NCBI GenBank assembly: GCA_016584305.1
Contig: JACEEZ010026264.1
Coordinates: 1-64,000 of the forward strand
DNA from: Chionoecetes opilio
Taxonomy: Eukaryota; Arthropoda; Malacostraca; Decapoda; Majidae
Length of the DNA stretch: 64,000 nucleotides
Reading direction: 5' to 3'
Shown: positions 38,284 to 48,494 of the stretch, piece by piece
How the letters are laid out: each line of letters opens with the position of its first letter
How positions within the stretch are numbered: the first letter of the stretch is position 1
Notes under the pieces: model-generated
The model's input: only the letters and a program-made list of their open reading frames with translations
The model's database searches: none
Told to the model about the DNA's origin: nothing
Position numbers and translations under genes: made by a program

Positions 38284-38572
38284 GAGCCTCGTGCAGGTAT
38301 AGTGGTGGTGATAGTGTTTTGAGGAAGGTTTCTTTTTCTTTCCATTACCTCAGTGAGTGCATTGGTTATGGGTTATGTTTAGGTAATACCATGTTAATAG
38401 CTTTCCACTTTGATTAATTGGCGTTAATGGATGGTTGCTGGGAGAAAAGGAGACTGAACATCTTCTCCAAAAATGTAAAAGATTACAAAATTATTGTGAA
38501 TATTTCCTTCCAATAAATTCAGATGCACCAAGAAGGCTTCCTTGAGACGCGTTTTCACTCTTTCGTCCACAG

Positions 38573-38815
38573 ATGAAGGTGGTGGCGCTGTGCATGCTGG
38601 CTTTTGTCCTGGTGGGCAGAACCACCGGGGATCTGCAGCCACCTGAGAGGTCCTACAAGATCCTTGTACTTATCCCTGTGACATTTGAGAGTCACACAAA
38701 TGTGTTCAAGCCCTTGCTAGAGGCTCTGGCTGCCCGCGGACACAAGGTAACAAAGACACCGCTCGGAATGAAAGGCACTGAAAGCTGAACCCTCGGCAAA
38801 ACGCGTCTATTACTG

Positions 38816-38846
<31 letters not shown>

Positions 38847-40011
38847 TGCTCTATACTACTATTATACAGTACTTCTACTACCATTGTTAATGCTACTATT
38901 ACTACTACTACTGTCTCAGTAGAACATAAAGAAGATATAACTCAATAAACATATCGGTATGCTAACAACGTACATACATCTGGCTACCTCTTCAGACTTC
39001 TGTCACATTTAACCTTGAGCTCGAGTGTTGAGAAAGTGTTGTCAATTGATCCATCATTTTTTTTTTTTTTTTTTAGTCTAGCTCTGCAACGAAGCATTTT
39101 CAAAGATAATCTTATAAATGTTTTCACGTGCATCCTCCCCTGCGTATGTGACCTCATTTGTGGCAAAGGGAAAAATGGGCTCGGCTACTGAGATTAAGCA
39201 CGTTTGGGCTTACACAAAACACACAACCCAAACCATCTGCCGAGCCAATGGGCTTTGGCCCGAGAGTAATAATGTCGTAAAGCATGACATTAAAGTTATC
39301 TTTTTCGCCGACTTTAAAATTTTCCCCGGAAAGTAGATATTTCCCCAGCTCCTTAAGCTAGGCTTCAAGCACCCAAAAAAGTTTCAGAGATTTTACCAGA
39401 AACCCGAGCAGAAGCATTTAAAAATCTAGACGGCATGTTTTAAAATTTAGAAAAACTTCAGCGGGGGATTTGGAAAAAACCCTTTTAAAAGGGCCTATTG
39501 CCCGGACTGGCCCCAAAGGGTCTTTACAAAGGGGCCCCGCTGGGCAAGAAATTGGGATTTAAAAAAAGAAAAAAACTTTGACCCCCATCGTAATGAAACA
39601 TTTGTTCCAAAGGGGGTTTAGTTTTTGATACCAAAAAGGGCGTTTTTATACAAATAGCCTCCCCCGGGGGGCCCTTTCCCCCTTTACGCGGTTTGCAGGC
39701 CGCTAGCCCCCAACACCCCGGCCCCCAAACGGCCAGGGTTTTTTCCCCAGATCGCGTTACCCGTTCGTGCAAAGAGGTTTTCCCCTTATCACCCTTGCCC
39801 CCCGCCCCGGGGTGGACCATAGCCAGAGGCCGCTTTCGGCAACCCCCTCAAACCCCTCCCACGCCCCCACCCTTTTTAGGCAGGGTCCCCCCCCCCCTGT
39901 CTTGTGGCACGCCCGAGGAAAAAAAATTACCCTGCACCTCTGGATTCCTTTCGGGTTTCCCCGGAAAAGGGGATTGGGTTTTGGTTTTATTTTTCCCGGG
40001 GGGTTTTTTCC
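38573..40011 (+). CDS. UDP-glycosyltransferase copy I, exons 1-3, cut at an assembly join
   Basis: N-terminal half of a membrane UGT, an enzyme that transfers sugar from a UDP-sugar to small lipophilic acceptors in the ER. Exon 1 (38,573-38,746) is clean: 58 codons with a signal peptide (MKVVALCMLAFVLVGRTTG) and the acceptor-binding segment with the family's catalytic His at residue 41 (ESHTN), ending in phase 0 before GTAACA. Exon 2 (about 39,334-39,613) and exon 3 (from 39,751, after TTTTCCCCAG) are recognisable by alignment to copy III but full of homopolymer gains and losses. Exon 3 stops at the 'n' at 40,012, beyond which the UGT 3' flank follows directly, so exons 4-7 are missing from the assembly here. 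The cleanness of exon 1 and the error style further on suggest a real gene with poor consensus rather than a pseudogene. Confidence 0.8.
38811..38865 (+). repeat. (TAC)n microsatellite in UGT intron 1
   Basis: TACTGCTACTACTACTACTA and onward, a trinucleotide repeat in intron 1 of copy I. Counterparts lie near 43,958 (copy II) and 51,534 (copy III), which helps align the copies. Confidence 0.95.
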
Positions 40012-40012
40012 N
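40012..40012. other. Single 'n' at an assembly join
   Basis: Left of it is a noisy exon 3 of UGT copy I. Right of it is text matching the region 3' of UGT copies III and IV (GTAAGACCCATGATAGGATA). Exons 4-7 and intron 3 are absent, so the join skips several kilobases. Confidence 0.9.
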
Positions 40013-40121
40013 TTGGGTAGGGTTAAGGCTGAAAACAGGTGCGTAAAAGTAAGACCCATGATAGGATATTTTGTGTGCTCACTTCTCACGCTTTGATAAT
40101 ATCGTTTTTGTAATGTGTTGC

Positions 40122-40123
<2 letters not shown>

Positions 40124-40202
<79 letters not shown>

Positions 40203-40210
40203 CACACACA
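40124..40210 (+). repeat. (CA)n microsatellite, 3' flank of UGT copy I
   Basis: Uninterrupted CA dinucleotides for about 80 bp. Counterparts at 56,951-57,055 and 62,175-62,265 are shorter and interrupted. Confidence 0.97.
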
Positions 40211-40362
40211 TATATACATGCATACACATAGCTCTAAAAGTCTTCTTCACGCTGACTCAGCGCTACTACAGCAACAGCCTTCAACGGTCAACCGTGTCCA
40301 GGGTCATGATAGCACCGGAAACACTTGAAACACTTTAATATGCTCACCATAATACATACGTT

Positions 40363-40368
40363 AATAAA
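40363..40368 (+). promoter_or_regulatory. Candidate polyadenylation signal, UGT copy I
   Basis: AATAAA within ACGTTAATAAAGTT. It is conserved at 57,208-57,213 (copy III) and 62,411-62,416 (copy IV), about 600 bp after the stop codon where that is visible. Confidence 0.5.
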
Positions 40369-40428
40369 GTTATATAACATAATTTGTGTAAGCAGCCCGC
40401 CCATACGAAGCCATACGGCTATTCGCTA

Positions 40429-42635
40429 TTCGGGCATAAGCTATTCGGGCAGCATCTCTGTAGTTTACAAACAAGTTTATCTAGGACGTCAGTAGCAATT
40501 ACATAAAAGAAAAAGAAAAAAAAGAAAACAAAAAGAAAAACAAGGTAAACAAAAAAACAAAAACAAAAGAGCAGGAGAAATTCAGACAATTGCTCAAAAA
40601 TTCATTTGTAGAATGCTAATAAAATATATTGTTGGCACTATAATAGATCTACATGACCATCATTGGAAAAATATTAGAACAAATATAAGAACAAATATTA
40701 GAACAAATATCGTGTCAGTATTGGGACAATAAATACTTTTTCTATTGCCTTTTAAATGAACATAATGTTGGTAAGGTCTTAACAGAGTCGGGTATATTAT
40801 TCCATATCTTGGGACCAGAGTAGGCTAGTGAGTGTTGAAAAACTGTCAGGTTATGTTGTGGTACACGGAGGTGTTCACAGTTGCGGGTGGGGTAGTTATG
40901 TTGAGGGAACAAGTTAATATAATGACAACCAGTAACTAATTTGTGCATATATATTCCAATCTGTAATTTGTTTATGTCAAATAATTTCAAGATGTTCATA
41001 TTCTTAAATAAAGGGTGAGTATGATCAAAGTAGCCCGAATTTGTAATGATCCTAATTATTTTCTTTTGTAGCCGGAACAGGGGAAGTAAATGAGTGGGAT
41101 ATGGGTTGCACCAGACTGGAGTACAATATTGAAAGTGTGGCAATACATGGGCATTATGTAGAATTTTAAGTATATTATTAGGCATAAGGTCTCTAATTTG
41201 ATATAAAAGAGATACGATTCTAGACAATTTAAGACATATTTCATTAATGTGTGGTTTAAAGGATATGTTATCATCAAAATTTACACCTAGTAGTTTGTGT
41301 TGATTAGTTCTGTTGATGACATTGTTGTTGTATAACAGAGTAGGAAGAATTTTAGTCGCCTTGTTGGTAAAGAGCATATAATACGTTTTGTTTAAATTGA
41401 CGGTTATCTATTACTCAAACACCATTTATAAAATTTTTCTAGGTCTTGGTTGGCTGTTTCTATCAAGGATGTAGGGTCTGCACCAGTAATGAATAAAGTA
41501 GAGTCATCAGCAAAAAGTATTGTTTTTAAATTTGTAAATACATTTGGGAGATCATTTATATAGATAAGGAATAAATGGGACCGAGACACTACCCTGAGGG
41601 ACTCCGTACTGAATATGTTGAGGTATAGATAGAAAATTCTGAAATTTTGTACTTTGGGTTCTACCGGTGAGGTATTCTCTAAACCAGTCATGTATGATGC
41701 CACGTATACCATAATGCTTCAATTTTTGTAGTAAGATATCATGTTTCACTGTATCAAAAGCTTTAGTAAAGTCTATGATAAATAGTGAGCATGTATGTTG
41801 AGCATCCAAGGCAGAGTAGATGTTATCGTTGGAAGGCGGTCAAAGCACTAAAGATACTTAAGCTTTGTCGAAAACCAAATTGTTCTTTGTTGATAATAGA
41901 TTTCTTGGTTAAGAAATTTAATAGAATTGTTTTCTTTAATTTTTCGAATATTTTTGAGTAGGTGCTTAGCAGTGATATTGGTCTGTAAATGGCAATGTTG
42001 TCTTTTGGACCTTTTTTATAAATAGGGATTACGGTTGCATGTTTTAAACATTGAGGAAAAATTCCTTTTTCGATGGACTGGTTGAACAAGATTGATAATG
42101 GAACAGCTATTTGTTCTTTATTAGCCTTTAGGAGAGAGACAGACATTTCATGGGTATTACACTTTTTGTTTTTTAATGAGTTTATTACAGCTGCAACGTC
42201 TTGTGGTAGTACTGGAGGAACACTCATTGATGTTGGATAATTACCTCTCAGAAAGTCAAGTGGGTTAATATCGGAAGGTGGGATGTTGTTATCTAAATTG
42301 GAAGCAATATCTGTATAATACTTATTGAAGGCCTCTGCAATATCGGATGGGCATCTCATTACTTTATTATTCATTTTTATGTAACTGAGATAAGTTTTTT
42401 TTATAGTTAATTTTCAGCTGATTTATGGTTTTCCATATTTTGCGTGTATCATTTTTAAAGTTTGTAACTATCGACATATAGTATGAAATTTTATGATTTT
42501 TCATAATCCTATTTAGGACATTGGGGTATTTTTATAATAACTTTTCAGAGACAACACCTATTTTATAGTCCTTAAATAGATTATTTTTGGTCCTGACCGA
42601 TTTAATTACAGCTGACGTTATCCAAGGGTTATTTA
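40429..42635 (-). mobile_element. LINE copy 2, probable recombinant
   Basis: Minus-strand element lying between UGT copies I and II. The reverse transcriptase is broken into frames 42374-41823, 41809-41552, 41712-41404 and 41377-40742 by single-base indels. Its 3' end runs into the UGT 3' flank and may end with CGAATAGC octamers (40,429-40,450). Its 5' end has the same truncation and flank as copy 1. Variants such as TTATCTATT, TATCAAGGATG, AGATTTCTTGG and GTAACTGAG agree with copy 4 up to about 42,385. TTTTTCATAA and TTGGGGTA beyond that agree with copy 1. This mosaic suggests crossing-over between two LINE copies. Confidence 0.85.
40742..41377 (-). pseudogene. LINE reverse transcriptase C-terminal part, copy 2
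   Basis: 211-residue frame covering the region after the catalytic FADD motif. It shows the proper C-terminus missing from copy 1, ending ...TLCSFKRQ at 40,742. A one-base deletion shared with copy 4 (TTATCTATT versus TTAGTCTATT in copies 1 and 3) separates it from the RT core. Non-functional as assembled. Confidence 0.8.
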
Positions 42636-42887
42636 CCGTAACGAACCGGTACCGGTAACGAAAGAAAAACGAAGAAATGGGAAGGATTAACTATCCTATT
42701 TTTAGACAATAGCCTACTCTGCAGATATTTGTTTCGTAAATTTTAGTAAGAGCTAAGAATATATATAATGACATTACGGTACATAATAATAAAGACTATT
42801 CCTATTCTATCAATGTCTTAATGATGAATGACAGAATAAATACAGTCAGTCAGTCACCAAGCTAGGTAATGATATCAAGAACTGTAG

Positions 42888-42931
42888 CCTATAAGGGGCC
42901 TCATAGGGGTCCCTAGGGGGGCCCTTATAGG
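42888..42931. repeat. 44-bp palindrome upstream of UGT copy II
   Basis: Same CCTATAAGGGG...CCCTTATAGG palindrome as at 37,762, in the same position before the (CA)n tract. Confidence 0.8.
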
Positions 42932-43000
42932 GGCCCACACATGCCTGGAGGCTTGCAGTGGATGCACGTGCGTCCAGTGCGTCCGCCTGTGGGCGCCCCT

Positions 43001-43001
<1 letters not shown>

Positions 43002-43061
<60 letters not shown>

Positions 43062-43219
43062 CACACACACACAACACACCCACACACAACACACACGGAC
43101 ACACACGGACACACGAACACGGACACACACACACACACGGACACACGGACACACACACGGACACACGGACACACACACACGGACACACACACGGACACAC
43201 GGACACACACACACACACA
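43002..43219 (+). repeat. (CA)n microsatellite with many GGACACAC interruptions, module 2
   Basis: Longer and more interrupted than the module 1 tract, with at least ten GGACAC or related variants. The open frames across it are artefacts of the repeat. Confidence 0.97.
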
Positions 43220-43741
43220 TAGATGAATGCAAACTTAATGTAATCATAGCTACACAGGTCTTCGTAACGATGACTCTGCACCATTTTATCGGTCAGTGGC
43301 CTTTAACATTATACACGCACTATGTTCCTCAGTCATCTTGCATGCTTGCTTGTGCTAGGTGGTGCCGTCGTGTGGGGTTCCCGCAACCCTTTCCTGTGCT
43401 TGCAAGAGGAGATCTCAGCAAATTTTTAGGGGTTCTCCAGTCGGGGCTCACCTTTTAAAAGAGCCCGTGCAGGTATTGTGGGGATGTGTTTTTTAGGAAG
43501 GTTTTTTTTTTTCTTTCCTTCCTCAGTGAGTGCATTGGTTAGGGGGTTTTGTTTAGGGAAAACATGTTAATAGCTTTCCACTTTATTAAATTGGCGTTAA
43601 TGGGTGGTTTTCTGGGAGAAAAGGAACTGAAAATCTTCTCCAAAATGTAAAAAATTACAAAAATTTTTGGAAAATTTCCCTTTCCAAAAAATTCAATCAC
43701 CAAAAAGGCTCCTTGAACGCGTTTTCACTCTTTTTCCCAAG

Positions 43742-45033
43742 ATGAAGGTGGTGGGCTGTGCATGCTGGGTTTTTTTCCTGGGGGGCAGAACCACCGGGGG
43801 GTCTGCACCACCCGAAGGTCCTACAAATCTTTTTACTTTCCCCTTTCTTTGAAGTCACACAAAAGTTTCAAGCCCCTTTCTAAGGCTCTGCTGCCCGGGA
43901 CACAAGTAACAAAACACCGTCGATAAAGGCACTGAAAGCGAACCCTCGCAAACGCTCTATTACTGCTACTACTACTACTACTACTATACTTCTACTGCTC
44001 TTACTACATTTTACAGACTTCTACTTTCCATTGTTAAAAGCTCTATTACTACTACTAAATGTCTCAGTAAACATAAGAAGTATAACTCAATAAACATTCG
44101 GGATGCTAAAAACGTACATACATCGGCTACTCTTCAGATTCTGTACTTTAACCTTGAGCTCGATTTTTTTAGAAAGTGTTGTAAATTTGATCCTCTTTTT
44201 TTTTTTTTTTTTTTTTAGTCTAGCTCGAAAACGAAGCTTTTTCAAAAAAATCTTATAAATGTTTTCACGGATCCTCCCCCCGGTATGTGACCTATTTGTG
44301 GGACGAATAATGGCTCGGGTACTGAGATTAAACACGATGGACTTTCACAAACACCACAAAACCCTCTGCCGAGCCAAAGGACTTTGGCCGAGAGTTAAAA
44401 TGTCGTAAAGCAAGACATAATGTTATCTTTTTCGCTGACATAAGATTTTCCCCGACAATAGATATCCTCAGTCCTTACCGCTAGGCTTTAAGCACCCCAA
44501 AACGTTACAGAGATATACCTGACCGATTGCAGAAGCATAAACACTAGACGCATGTTTTTTCAGAAAACTTTAGCTGGAGGGTTGGAAAAAATTAAAAGGC
44601 CTATTGCCGGACTGGCCAGGATCTTACAAGGTGCCAGCTGCAAAAAATTGTTGAAAAAAAAAAAAGACTTTTACCTCACGTAATGATCATTTTTTCAATG
44701 AGGGGTCTTGATACAAAGGTCGTTTTTATCAAAAGCCCCTCGGGCCTTCCCCCTTCACGCGGTGAGGCCGCTAGCCCAAAACAGCCTCCGGGCCACGTTT
44801 TTTCCCCAGATCGGTACCCGTTCGTGCAGAGGTTCCCTTCATCACCTTGCCAGCCCGGGATGGACCATAGCCGAGTGCCCCTTTCGGAACGTCCTCAAAC
44901 CGTCCTACGCCCCACCTTTTTAGGCAGTACCCCCCCTCCCCATGCCCCTTTGGCATCGCCTGAGGAAACTACATGCACCTTGGATTCCTTTCGTCTGGAG
45001 GGTCGGTTTTTCATGCCCCTGGTACAAAAAGAG
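43742..45033 (+). CDS. UDP-glycosyltransferase copy II, exons 1-3, indel-rich
   Basis: Same N-terminal UGT exons as copies I and III. Exon 1 is at 43,742-43,906 (starting ATGAAGGTGGTG; the donor GT has lost its G), exon 2 at about 44,457-44,702, and exon 3 at 44,810-45,033 (after TTTTCCCCAG, ending GTACAAAAAGAG before GTAAGT). Nearly all differences from copy III are one-base losses or homopolymer changes, so no exon stays in frame throughout. The exon/intron order and splice sites remain recognisable, including the (TAC)n tract and the poly-T before intron-1 unique sequence. Intron 3 continues to the 'n' at 47,110; exons 4-7 are not assembled. It could be a real second UGT gene with poor consensus or a decayed copy; the error style favours the former. 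Confidence 0.7.
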
Positions 45034-47109
45034 GTAAGTCATTTTAAGAACCCTTTCAACCCTGTTACTCTTCCCTTTTTTGCATCTTTCCCGCGGTGTT
45101 TTGATTCAAGTACTCTGTTCTGCGAGGAAATATTCCCAAACTATAAAGATTTTGTTTTTCAAAAACACGGAAAATCTTTGGATCACACGAGGGGTGACCA
45201 TAATAAAAAGGGAATAGACGCTGCGCCCTTAAAGGACATAGGAAAAAATTTCATGAGCCAAATTTTATTATTTTCTTTTATTAGATCACGTACCGAAATG
45301 TATTTCTGTTGATCTTGATGCCTGGACTAAACGGTGCCCCCCTTTTAGCTAATTTATGTTTTAGCATACATATTATTCGAGTTTTCCCTTTTCAGGGAAA
45401 ACCCAAAACATTTTTTTGGGGCAGCAAACTTCCTTGGGGTGTGGGCAGGTCTATTATGATGGTTGCACAAATCTTTTTTCCTCAGAGTTTTAATTCTTAA
45501 GAGGGCCCTTTAAAGGGGTAGTCATTGTAATGTCTCGTGTTTGAAACACAGAAATTTATCTGAAACCGGTCATGACTGATTGATTGATTAATTATTGGGA
45601 CGAAGTTTACTATCATCAGCAAGTAACGTTGAACGCTAGTCTCATTTTACAATACCATGTCTAATGTTGCGTAACCTGTTCACATCGAGTGTATTCAACA
45701 ACTTTCGTCAACACTTGCGAACGCACTCAATGACTGCTGGGCGAACATCTTTTGCCGGTACTACTGAAAACAGGATCAAAGTAGGCCTGCTAGCGGCAGC
45801 TTTGGTCAAAGCATTCACCTTCTTATAGACAGATAACTGCATATGGACCTGAATAAAAAAAAAGCCGACCGTTCAGCCTCGCCGTTTATTGAAGTAAAGC
45901 CATTCGAAGATCTCCTTGAATAGTGGATTGGAAAAAATAATAGCTGACAAAGCCTGAAGAATACTACAGCAATCACCAGAAATATGAAGAGAATTCTGGA
46001 AGAGCATAAAATAGACATTAGAATATCAGAAGACCTTTACAAGACGTTACCTTATAAACAGGGTGAGGGCATAATCTTCGCAGGCCTATGTTGGCATATT
46101 CGTACTAAAAGAAATCGATAATGTCTCAAGAACATCCCTAACTCGTACACCAAACAGCCTTGAAATACCGGGTCGAGATATAAAAATTTTGTTACAGTCA
46201 CAGGACAGCCTGTCACGATGCAGAGCCCGGGAGACGATAAAGACGATAACAATACTTTAAGTCAGGGACAAGCGTCAAAGATCCAAACGGAGAAAGAACA
46301 CCATCATCTATCGACAGACATTGGGGAGGCGGTGGTCGAGTGGTTAGCGTCTTGGCGTGGTGAACTCAATGTCCCGAATTCGAATCCTGCCGGGGGCAAC
46401 TCTTTCAAGAGCCTGGTAAGGGAGAAGAAGGTCCCGAGCTTATGTCCCACCAAGGAGCAACTGTCAAATCCATCGTCGAGTGGATGAAAGAAACCTGCAT
46501 GCAGCAATTACCTGGTTTTCGATTGCGAGTGTGACGAAGAAACTCTAGGGGCTACATGATCCTGACTGAAGATCCGATCATCATAGAAAACGGGATCTTC
46601 ACCTAAGACAATAGTCACTATACAAATCCAGCCTGCGCCACTAGCGGGCGAGATTGACCAACATCAAGACTCTCCATAAGCCTACAGGCGCTATAGGCTA
46701 TAACGTATTAAAAAAAAAAAAAAAAACGGGATGAGAGACGACATAAATGAAACCAGCATGGTATACAAAGTCCTACACCCGAGGTCCAATGGATATAGAA
46801 AAAGAGTACCTTTAACATTCATACTTCAACTTCGAAAGAATAATGGACTGCTGTGGCAGGAGGAGCGTCGTGCGGTCAGCTCCTCATACATTCATTCATT
46901 CTAAACAGTGTGGGGAGCAATTTCCGTAGGTAGATTGCTCTTAGACAGGCCAACTTGATGAAACGCAGCTGGGGAGCCTACGTCAATCTATTTATAAAAG
47001 TTTGGCCTCGTCCTTGTATAGTATTCGGGTCCCATATAGAAGCAGGTCAGGATCGGGATGAGTCCCACGGGCCATACATAAGGAAATCGTCGCTGTTTTC
47101 ATTGGGGAA
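45034..47109 (+). other. UGT copy II intron 3 (partial), no gene
   Basis: Colinear with 52,639-54,750 of copy III. Contains a tRNA-derived SINE at 46,324-46,726. Open frames here (45815-46018, 46052-46252, 46218-46487, 46304-46507) do not resemble known proteins and are broken in the copy III counterpart. Confidence 0.7.
46324..46726 (+). mobile_element. tRNA-derived SINE in UGT intron 3 (copy II)
   Basis: The head looks like a tRNA, with a Pol III box A (TGGTCGAGTGG, 46,333-46,343) and box B (GAATTCGAATCC, 46,376-46,387) about 33 nt apart. A ~300-bp unrelated body follows, then an A16 tail at 46,711-46,726. It lacks a clean cloverleaf, so it is not a functional tRNA gene. Target-site duplications could not be defined. 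Confidence 0.75.
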
Positions 47110-47110
47110 N
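47110..47110. other. Single 'n' at an assembly join
   Basis: Left is UGT intron 3 (identical to 54,721-54,750). Right jumps into satellite that matches 34,405 onward, starting the whole module again. Copy III shows that intron 3 actually continues to exon 4. Confidence 0.9.
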
Positions 47111-48494
47111 TCGTAAAATATGCTTTGGTTTACCATAAAGTATGTATTTTTCTTTTCAATGATTTTAAACCCATAAATGCAGTGCGTGTTTTTCAATGAT
47201 ATTAGCTACTTATCGGTGAGTTATAGTTGTTTTCATACAAATTGAAGTATAAAAATCCTCTTTTTAGAATAATTTGCACCTCTAAGTAGTTACATTACAT
47301 TAAGCTATTAAATAGAAGAGTAAGAGGTTATTTATTGTGATATAACTGTATATTGCAAGCAAATTTCATAGTTTCTTGTAAACTGTAGCGTTATTGTATA
47401 GATAAAAGTAGTTTTACTTATCATATTGCTATAAACCAATAAAATGTAGTGTTTTGAATGATTTTAGCTAGTTATCAGTGAAGAGTTTTTTTTTCTACAA
47501 TTGAAGTATAATTCTGTTATATCTGTAGGTAAATAGCTTTTGATATTTGCTACAACTATATTTTACAAAATTAATGGCTAAAAATATGTATTTTTCAAGA
47601 AATTTAGATATCAATTTAATCTTAAAAACAATGTTTTTTCAATTATTTAATGTATTTTTGAAATGCAAAAAAATGTCAAATTTGACATTATTCAGCACTT
47701 TTACACAACTATATTTTACAATGTTAAAATTTTAGCTAAAAATATGTATTTTTCGTGAAATTTTTGGTATCAATTTTAATCTTAAAAACAATGTTTTTTA
47801 GAGTATTTTAATGGATTTTGAAGGCCTAAAAAATGTCGAGATTTGACATTATTCAGCACTTTTACACAACCATATCCTAAAATATTATGAGCTTAAAATA
47901 TGTATTTTTCATGAAATTTATGTATCAATTTTATTCTTAAGAACAACGTTTTTTCAAGTGTTTTAAGGTATTTTTGAAGGCTAAAAAATGTCGAAAATTG
48001 ACATTATTCAGCCCTTTTTTTGATAGAGAAATTCAAAATGTGTTATTATAGTTGTTTTCGTTAGAAATTGCTATTTTCAACTACTGTAAGCTTATCATAG
48101 GAGTTTGAGACTCTATATTGTGATAAAATTGTATATTATACGTGTTTTTCATAGTTTCTTGTTAATTGTAGTGTTGTAGCATTAAGAGAAGGAATTTACC
48201 GTATGATAATGCTTTATACCTCAAAATGTGTTCTTTTTAATGATTTTAGCTAGTTATCGGTGATATATAGCTGTTTTCCTACAAACTGAAGTATACAATC
48301 CTTTTTTAGAATAATTTGCACCTATAAGTAGCGTACATTATTACATAAGCTAATAAATAGAGAGTAAGAGGTTATTTATTGTGATATAACGGTCTATTGC
48401 AAGCGTTTTTCATAGTTTCTTGTAAACTGTAGCGTTTATTGTATATATACAAGTAGTTTTACTTAGCATATTGCTATAAACCCGCATATTGCGT
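47111..48494 (-). repeat. Satellite segment repeated from 34,405-35,748
   Basis: Nearly the same order of unusual unit variants as the end of the main array, including the fused unit TTCAATGATTTTAAACCCAT and the GTTGTAGCATTAAGAGAAGG variant. Differences are mostly single-base losses in homopolymers. It ends at the same satellite/LINE breakpoint. Confidence 0.9.

Larger units (their letters stand above)
40013..40428 (+). other. UGT 3' flank (copy I end), no coding sequence
   Basis: Matches 56,870-57,263 and 62,098-62,461 downstream of complete UGT 3' ends. Contains a (CA)n tract at 40,124-40,210 and a candidate polyadenylation signal AATAAA at 40,363-40,368. Confidence 0.75.

Noticed and set aside
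39693..40046. Proline-rich open frame in UGT copy I
   Set aside because: It is UGT exon 3 and intron text read in a wrong frame, with inflated C homopolymers.
46324..46396. Functional tRNA gene
   Set aside because: Box A and B are present, but no convincing cloverleaf or acceptor stem; the body and A-tail identify a SINE.
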